A stretch of 5,133 nt of DNA from Ga0077527 sp964533495 (GTDB lineage: Bacteria; Pseudomonadota; Gammaproteobacteria; Burkholderiales; SG8-41), in assembly GCA_964533495.1 (NCBI GenBank), contig CAZHJU010000069.1:1-5133 (forward strand). Reading direction: 5' to 3'. Positions 1 to 5,133 of the stretch are shown here, in pieces; the stretch's first letter is position 1, and each line of letters opens with the position of its first letter. The translations under genes were made by a program, and so were the position numbers. The notes beneath the pieces are model-generated. The model did not search any database. It saw only the letters and a program-made list of their open reading frames with translations, and was not told the origin of the DNA.

Positions 1-891
1 CCGATGATGCAGCCGATCCCCGGCGGCGCCTCGGCGCGCCCCTTCGTCACCCACCACAATGCGCTCGACATGCAGCTCTACCTGCGCATCGCGCCGGAAC
101 TCTACCTGAAGCGCCTGGTGGTCGGCGGCTTCGAGAAAGTGTTCGAGATCAACCGCAACTTCCGCAACGAGGGCATCTCGACCCGGCACAATCCGGAATT
201 CACGATGCTCGAGTTCTACGCCGCCTACACCAACCACGAATACCTGATGGAATTCGTCGAGCAGATCCTGCGCACCGCCGCGCAGGCCGCCTGCGGCACT
301 GAACAGATCAGCTACCAGGGCCGCGAGCTCGACCTGTCCAAACCCTTTGCCCGGCTGACCATCGCCGGCGCGATCCGGAAATACCGCCCGGACATCGGCG
401 ACGAGGTGCTGAGCGACCGTGAGCGCATCATCGCCAGGATGAACGAGCTGAAGATTCCCTTCCGCCAGAGCGACGGCCTCGGCGGCCTGCAACTGACCCT
501 GTTCGAGAACACCGTCGAATCGGAACTGTGGGATCCGACCTACATCGTCGACTACCCGGCCGAGGTCTCGCCGCTGGCGCGGCGCAGCGACAAGAACCCG
601 GAACTGACCGAACGTTTCGAGCTCTACATCTGCGGCCGCGAGATCGCCAACGGCTTCTCCGAGCTGAACGACCCCGAGGACCAGGCCGAGCGCTTCATGG
701 AACAGGTGCGGCAGAAGGACGCCGGCGACCACGAGGCAATGCACTACGACGCCGACTACATCCGCGCGCTGGAATACGGCCTGCCGCCCTGCGGCGGCGC
801 CGGCATCGGCATCGACCGCGTGGTGATGATGCTGACCGACAGCCCGTCGATCCGCGACGTGATCCTGTTTCCGCACATGCGGCCGGAATAG
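1..891 (+). CDS. lysS: Lysyl-tRNA synthetase, class II (3' part; 5' end outside window)
   Basis: This enzyme charges tRNA-Lys with lysine using ATP (EC 6.1.1.6) in the cytoplasm. The reading frame is open from base 1, giving 296 in-frame codons before TAG at 889-891. From memory the E. coli enzyme is about 505 residues, so roughly 210 N-terminal residues, including the OB-fold anticodon-binding domain, lie upstream. The window opens in the PMMQPIPGGA segment of class II motif 1. Motif 2 is FEINRNFRNEG (142-174, with FRNE at 160-171). The conserved block GREIANGFSELND is at 634-672. Motif 3, GIGIDR, is at 802-819. The C-terminus FPHMRPE is the usual LysRS ending. The ATG codons at 4 and 7 are internal, not starts. 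The acetoacetate-CoA ligase gene follows 25 bases later on the same strand with no terminator between them, so co-transcription is likely. The identification is essentially certain, because the motif 2 and motif 3 context separates LysRS from AspRS and AsnRS. Confidence 0.97.
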   Translation, partial: PMMQPIPGGASARPFVTHHNALDMQLYLRIAPELYLKRLVVGGFEKVFEINRNFRNEGISTRHNPEFTMLEFYAAYTNHEYLMEFVEQILRTAAQAACGTEQISYQGRELDLSKPFARLTIAGAIRKYRPDIGDEVLSDRERIIARMNELKIPFRQSDGLGGLQLTLFENTVESELWDPTYIVDYPAEVSPLARRSDKNPELTERFELYICGREIANGFSELNDPEDQAERFMEQVRQKDAGDHEAMHYDADYIRALEYGLPPCGGAGIGIDRVVMMLTDSPSIRDVILFPHMRPE

Positions 892-903
892 CGTCACCGC
901 AGC

Positions 904-909
904 AGGAGG
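904..909 (+). promoter_or_regulatory. Shine-Dalgarno for the acetoacetate-CoA ligase gene
   Basis: AGGAGG lies 7 bases before the GTG at 917. It is a near-perfect anti-16S match and fixes GTG 917 as the start. The next in-frame ATG (980, codon 22) has no comparable site. Confidence 0.85.
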
Positions 910-916
910 CGTTGCA

Positions 917-2881
<1,965 letters not shown>

Positions 2882-2915
2882 CTGCCGTGCCACGCGCACT
2901 GCGCCGCGGAAGTCC

Positions 2916-2932
2916 TGTAACGCTTTGTAACG
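2916..2932. repeat. Tandem 7-base direct repeat TGTAACG, one helical turn apart
   Basis: TGTAACG occurs at 2916-2922 and again at 2926-2932, 10 bases start to start. Two identical heptamers on the same face of the helix upstream of a gene are typical of OmpR/CpxR-type response-regulator sites. The CpxR pattern recalled is GTAAA-N5-GTAAA, and here it is GTAAC-N5-GTAAC. The repeat is seen directly; its regulatory role is an inference. Confidence 0.4.
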
Positions 2933-2933
2933 G

Positions 2934-2949
2934 CGTGACATTGTTCACA
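2934..2949. promoter_or_regulatory. CRP-family-like operator
   Basis: CGTGA (2934-2938), six bases, then TCACA (2945-2949) matches TGTGA-N6-TCACA at 9 of 10 fixed positions. Its centre is at 2941.5. If TAGGAT (2971-2976) is the -10 box, transcription would start near 2983 and this site would be centred about -41.5, the classical class II activator position. The match is seen; binding by a CRP-family protein is inferred. Confidence 0.4.
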
Positions 2950-2970
2950 CACCCCGCGCCGGTATCGCAT

Positions 2971-2976
2971 TAGGAT
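2971..2976 (+). promoter_or_regulatory. Candidate -10 box for the glycine-zipper gene
   Basis: TAGGAT matches TATAAT at 4 of 6 positions, and the sequence about 17 bases upstream (CACACC, 2948-2953) is no -35 box, as expected for an activator-dependent promoter. An alternative pair is TTGTTC (2941-2946) with TATCGC (2963-2968), 16 bases apart, but both boxes are weak. Confidence 0.3.
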
Positions 2977-2983
2977 GGCGTCA

Positions 2984-3004
2984 CCTTCTTTTTGAAGAAA
3001 GGAG
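2984..3004 (+). promoter_or_regulatory. Shine-Dalgarno with overlapping small hairpin
   Basis: AAAGGAG (2998-3004) lies 7 bases before ATG 3012 and sets that start. The preceding CCTT-CTT (2984-2990) can pair with AAG (2995-2997) and AAGG (2999-3002), leaving loop TTTG (2991-2994) and A2998 bulged. The hairpin would partly cover the ribosome binding site. The binding site is firm; the hairpin is short and AT-rich, so its effect is uncertain. Confidence 0.6.
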
Positions 3005-3011
3005 CAGGACC

Positions 3012-3683
3012 ATGCAGGAAACGAAAAAAATCAATCCGCTGATCGCGCTGGCCGCGGTATCCGTCACGCTGTTCAGCCTGATCGGCATCGCCGTGATGAC
3101 CGGCGTCATGCCGAGCTCGTTCTCGAAAAACAGCGACACGGCGCTGGAAGCCGCCGCGCCGAAAGCGCAGGAAGCCCCCATCCAGAAAACACAGGACACG
3201 CAGGCCCCTCAGGCCAAGTCCGTGACCCCCCCCGCGCCGAAGGCGCCAACCAGGACCGCGGCGGCCAAAACACCGGCGCCAGTTGCTCCCGCCACACCGG
3301 CACCGGCTCCCGCCGCACAACCGCAGCCGGAACCCGCCAGGGCGCCGGTCTGCGACAACTGCGGCATCGTCGCCAGCGTCGATGCGATCAAGCTGAAGGG
3401 TGAAGGCTCCGGCCTCGGGGCGGTTGCCGGCGGCGTCGTCGGCGGCCTGCTCGGCCACCAGGTCGGCGGCGGTACCGGCAAAAAAATCGCCACCGTGGCC
3501 GGCGCGGCCGGCGGCGCCTATGCCGGCCACCAGGCCGAGAAACACCTGAAGTCGACGGTGCGCTACGACGTGACGGTGAAAATGGACGATGGCACGACGC
3601 AGACCTTTTCCTACGATGCGCAGCCGGCATTCCAGGCCGGCAGCAAGGTGCGGGTGGTGAACGGCACACTGACTGCAGGCTGA
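3012..3683 (+). CDS. Membrane-anchored glycine-zipper (2TM / 17-kDa antigen-like) protein
   Basis: This is a 223-residue envelope protein of unknown precise role. Residues 1-7 are short and basic (MQETKKI). Residues about 8-32 form one hydrophobic segment that could be an uncleaved membrane anchor or a signal peptide. There is no lipobox cysteine, so unlike SlyB/Pcp-type relatives it is not an obvious lipoprotein. Residues about 45-112 are a low-complexity Ala/Pro/Lys/Gln linker, probably spanning periplasm. A CDNC pair (C114, C117) leads into GIVASVDAIK. Residues about 134-175 are a glycine zipper with repeated GxxxG-type spacing (GAVAGGVVGGLLGHQVGG, then GAAGGAYAGHQ), as in the Rick_17kDa_Anti/glycine zipper 2TM family. 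Residues 180-223 form a polar, probably beta-rich tail. The start is supported by AAAGGAG at 7 bases. The gene has its own candidate promoter region and a strong terminator, so it is probably monocistronic. Family membership is confident; the envelope-stability role is inferred from relatives. Confidence 0.85.
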   Translation: MQETKKINPLIALAAVSVTLFSLIGIAVMTGVMPSSFSKNSDTALEAAAPKAQEAPIQKTQDTQAPQAKSVTPPAPKAPTRTAAAKTPAPVAPATPAPAPAAQPQPEPARAPVCDNCGIVASVDAIKLKGEGSGLGAVAGGVVGGLLGHQVGGGTGKKIATVAGAAGGAYAGHQAEKHLKSTVRYDVTVKMDDGTTQTFSYDAQPAFQAGSKVRVVNGTLTAG

Positions 3684-3701
3684 CCGGTCTCCGCCGGCGA
3701 C

Positions 3702-3733
3702 AGGGCGCCCGCCACGGGCGCCCTTTTCGTTTC
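3702..3733 (+). terminator. Intrinsic terminator after the glycine-zipper gene
   Basis: A perfect 10-bp stem (AGGGCGCCCG at 3702-3711 pairing with CGGGCGCCCT at 3715-3724) with loop CCA is followed by TTT, CG and TTT. It lies 18 bases after the TGA at 3681-3683. It separates this gene from copA, so copA needs its own promoter. Confidence 0.88.
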
Positions 3734-3760
3734 TGCTCCGGAGATCGCGTCATTCGCCAG

Positions 3761-3805
3761 AGTATTTTATAAGTACTTGTTTTTATTAATTATTTTATAT
3801 TTTTA
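3761..3805. other. Extreme AT-rich tract upstream of copA
   Basis: Only 4 of 45 bases are G or C, and 3780-3805 has none, in an otherwise very GC-rich window. It includes the palindrome AAGTACTT (3771-3778). No coding capacity is evident. It could be a distal UP-like or bent-DNA element, a binding site for an H-NS-like protein, or a scar of an old insertion. The composition is directly seen; the role is not known. Confidence 0.6.
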
Positions 3806-3828
3806 GGGGTAACGGGCAGATTTCGGAC

Positions 3829-3858
3829 TTGTCGCTATATACCCTATATGGGTATATT
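3829..3858 (+). promoter_or_regulatory. Predicted copA promoter (-35 TTGTCG, -10 TATATT)
   Basis: TTGTCG (3829-3834, 4 of 6 to consensus) and TATATT (3853-3858, 5 of 6) are 18 bases apart. The predicted transcription start is about 3865-3866, on or next to the copA ATG. The spacer holds the palindromic operator, so a bound repressor would block the promoter. Confidence 0.5.
3837..3857. promoter_or_regulatory. Palindromic CsoR-type copper operator
   Basis: Perfect 8-bp inverted arms, ATATACCC (3837-3844) and GGGTATAT (3850-3857), flank a 5-base spacer TATAT. The core ATACCC-N5-GGGTAT has the same layout as the recalled CsoR operator at Bacillus subtilis copZA. It does not fit CueR/HmrR sites, whose arms are ACCTTCC-like. 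Lying between the -35 and -10 of a copper ATPase gene, it is best read as a copper-responsive repressor site. No csoR gene is in this window. Confidence 0.6.
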
Positions 3859-3865
3859 GATCGAC

Positions 3866-5133
3866 ATGAAACAGCCCTCCACCGCCGCCCACACCGCCAT
3901 CATCGATCTCCCGATCACCGGCATGACCTGCGCCGCCTGCGCCGCGCGCATCGAAAAAACGCTGAACCGGCTGCCCGAGGTCAGGGCTGCGGTGAATTTC
4001 GCGACTGAAAAGGCGCGCATCGAATATCCGGCCGGCCGCATCGCCCCCGAAGAGCTGATCGGCGCGGTGCGCAAGGCCGGTTATGACGCGCAGTTGCCGG
4101 CCCCGGACGGGGACGCCGCGCGCAAGGCGGAACGGCTCGCCGCCTACCGCCGGGACCTGCGGCTGTTCACGGTCTCGGCGCTGCTGACGCTGCCCTTCCT
4201 CGTGCTGATGCTGTACATGCTGGCCACCGGCGCCCACCACGCCGCATGGCTGCCGCCGATGGCGCAACTGCTGATCGCGACGCCGGTGCAGTTCTGGATT
4301 GGCAGCCGCTTCTACATCGGCGCATACCACGCGCTACGTGGCGGCGGCGCCAACATGGACGTGCTGATCGCGCTCGGCACCAGCGTCGCGTATTTCCACA
4401 GCGCCGCCGTCGTGCTGCTCGGACTCGACGGCCACCTCTATTTCGAGGCCGCGGCCAGCATCGTCACGCTGGTGTTCCTCGGCAAGCTGCTGGAATCGCG
4501 CGCCCGCGCCCGCGCCTCTTCGGCCATCGAGGAACTGCTCAGGCTGCAGCCGCAAACCGCGCGCATCGAGCGCACCGGCGGCATCGTCGAAATTCCGGTG
4601 GCGGAAATCCGCCGCGGCGACGTGTTCGTCGTGCGCCCCGGCGAAGCGCTGCCGGTCGACGGCAGGGTCCTCGACGGCCGCTCCAGCATCGACGAAGCCA
4701 TGCTCACCGGCGAAAGCCTGCCGGTGGAAAAAACCGCGGGCAGCCCGGTCTATGCCGCAACCCTCAACATCCAGGGCCTGCTCCGCTGCAGTGCCACCGG
4801 CGTCGGCGCCGACACGGCGCTCGCCGGCATCGTCCGCCTGGTCGAGGAAGCCCAGGGTTCGAAGGCGCCGATCCAGCGTCTCGCGGACGCCGTTTCCGGC
4901 GTCTTTGTCCCGGTGGTCGTCGCGCTCGCCGTGCTGACCTTTGCCGGCTGGTGGTGGCATTCCGGCATCTGGACCGAAGCGCTGGTGCCCGCGGTGGCGG
5001 TGCTGGTGATCGCCTGCCCCTGCGCGCTGGGCCTCGCCACGCCGACCGCGATCATGGTCGGCAGCGGCGCCGGCGCCCGCGCCGGCGTGCTGATCCGGAA
5101 CGCCGAAGCCCTCGAGCGGGCCGGCCACATCGA
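3866..5133 (+). CDS. copA: Copper-exporting P1B-type ATPase (5' part; 3' end outside window)
   Basis: This inner-membrane pump exports Cu(I) from the cytoplasm with ATP (EC 7.2.2.8). The frame is open to the window edge, giving 422 complete codons plus two bases. Residues about 12-78 are a single N-terminal heavy-metal-associated domain with GMTCAAC (Cys22, Cys25). Transmembrane segments follow at about 100-122, 128-155, 165-186 and 192-215. The actuator domain carries TGES (281-284). Two more membrane segments follow, the second holding the metal-site CPC (384-386). The fragment ends at ALERAGHI, just before the expected DKTGT phosphorylation motif. The CPC motif and the GMTCAAC domain favour copper over zinc or cadmium. 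ATG 3866 is chosen because the in-frame ATG at 3848 and TTG at 3857 lie inside the palindromic operator and -10 box. Neither ATG has a Shine-Dalgarno, so translation may be leaderless. Starting at 3848 would add six residues (MGILID). Copper specificity is inferred from the motifs. Confidence 0.95.
   Translation, partial: MKQPSTAAHTAIIDLPITGMTCAACAARIEKTLNRLPEVRAAVNFATEKARIEYPAGRIAPEELIGAVRKAGYDAQLPAPDGDAARKAERLAAYRRDLRLFTVSALLTLPFLVLMLYMLATGAHHAAWLPPMAQLLIATPVQFWIGSRFYIGAYHALRGGGANMDVLIALGTSVAYFHSAAVVLLGLDGHLYFEAAASIVTLVFLGKLLESRARARASSAIEELLRLQPQTARIERTGGIVEIPVAEIRRGDVFVVRPGEALPVDGRVLDGRSSIDEAMLTGESLPVEKTAGSPVYAATLNIQGLLRCSATGVGADTALAGIVRLVEEAQGSKAPIQRLADAVSGVFVPVVVALAVLTFAGWWWHSGIWTEALVPAVAVLVIACPCALGLATPTAIMVGSGAGARAGVLIRNAEALERAGHI

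Noticed and set aside
2882..2940. An intrinsic terminator after the ligase gene
   Set aside because: No stable stem followed by a T-run is visible, so read-through or factor-dependent termination is more likely.
2970..3545. A 191-codon minus-strand frame opposite the glycine-zipper gene
   Set aside because: Its Gly/Arg-rich product mirrors the Ala/Pro linker and glycine zipper on the + strand, which has the better start, ribosome binding site and terminator.
3777..3801. A second copA promoter in the AT tract (TTGTTT with TATATT at 3796-3801)
   Set aside because: The spacing is only 13 bases. AT-rich tracts produce such matches easily, so it was not annotated.
3848..3868. ATG 3848 as the copA start
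   Set aside because: It lies in the operator spacer upstream of the -10 box, has no Shine-Dalgarno, and would be outside the transcript from the predicted promoter. It remains possible if a promoter further upstream is used.
4334..5128. Long open frame of 264 codons on the minus strand opposite copA
   Set aside because: It is an antisense shadow produced by GC-rich codon bias. The + strand here encodes a clear P1B ATPase with HMA, TGES and CPC motifs, and the minus-strand product is low-complexity Ala/Gly/Arg/Asp sequence with no domain.

Overview
The window looks like a piece of a GC-rich proteobacterial chromosome, most likely a betaproteobacterium (Rhodocyclales/Burkholderiales-like). That placement is an inference from the strong G/C third-position bias, the form of the LysRS and acetoacetyl-CoA synthetase proteins, and the glycine-zipper membrane protein. 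No rRNA or other marker is present to settle it. All four supported genes are on the + strand. I see no tRNA, CRISPR array, insertion sequence or phage gene.

Layout: (1) 1-891 is the 3' part of lysS (class II lysyl-tRNA synthetase), entering at catalytic motif 1. (2) After 25 bases and a strong Shine-Dalgarno, 917-2881 is a complete acetoacetate-CoA ligase gene with a GTG start, probably read from the same transcript as lysS. (3) A 130-base intergenic region (2882-3011) carries a tandem TGTAACG repeat, a CRP-like palindrome, a possible -10 box and a small hairpin over the next ribosome binding site. (4) 3012-3683 is a 223-residue membrane-anchored glycine-zipper protein, closed by a strong intrinsic terminator at 3702-3733. 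(5) 3734-3865 contains an extremely AT-rich tract and then a promoter with a perfect 8+8 palindrome of the CsoR type between its -35 and -10 boxes. (6) 3866 to the window end is the 5' part of a copper-exporting P1B-type ATPase (copA), cut off just before the phosphorylation motif.

The genes do not form one pathway. lysS is translation housekeeping. The acetoacetate-CoA ligase feeds acetoacetate into the acetyl-CoA/polyhydroxybutyrate pool. The glycine-zipper protein is probably an envelope component with its own regulated promoter. copA is a separate copper-efflux unit. The most interesting material is regulatory: copA seems to have a CsoR-type operator inside its promoter, and the predicted transcription start falls on or next to the ATG, suggesting a leaderless mRNA. 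I found no convincing evidence of a wholly new biological system here.
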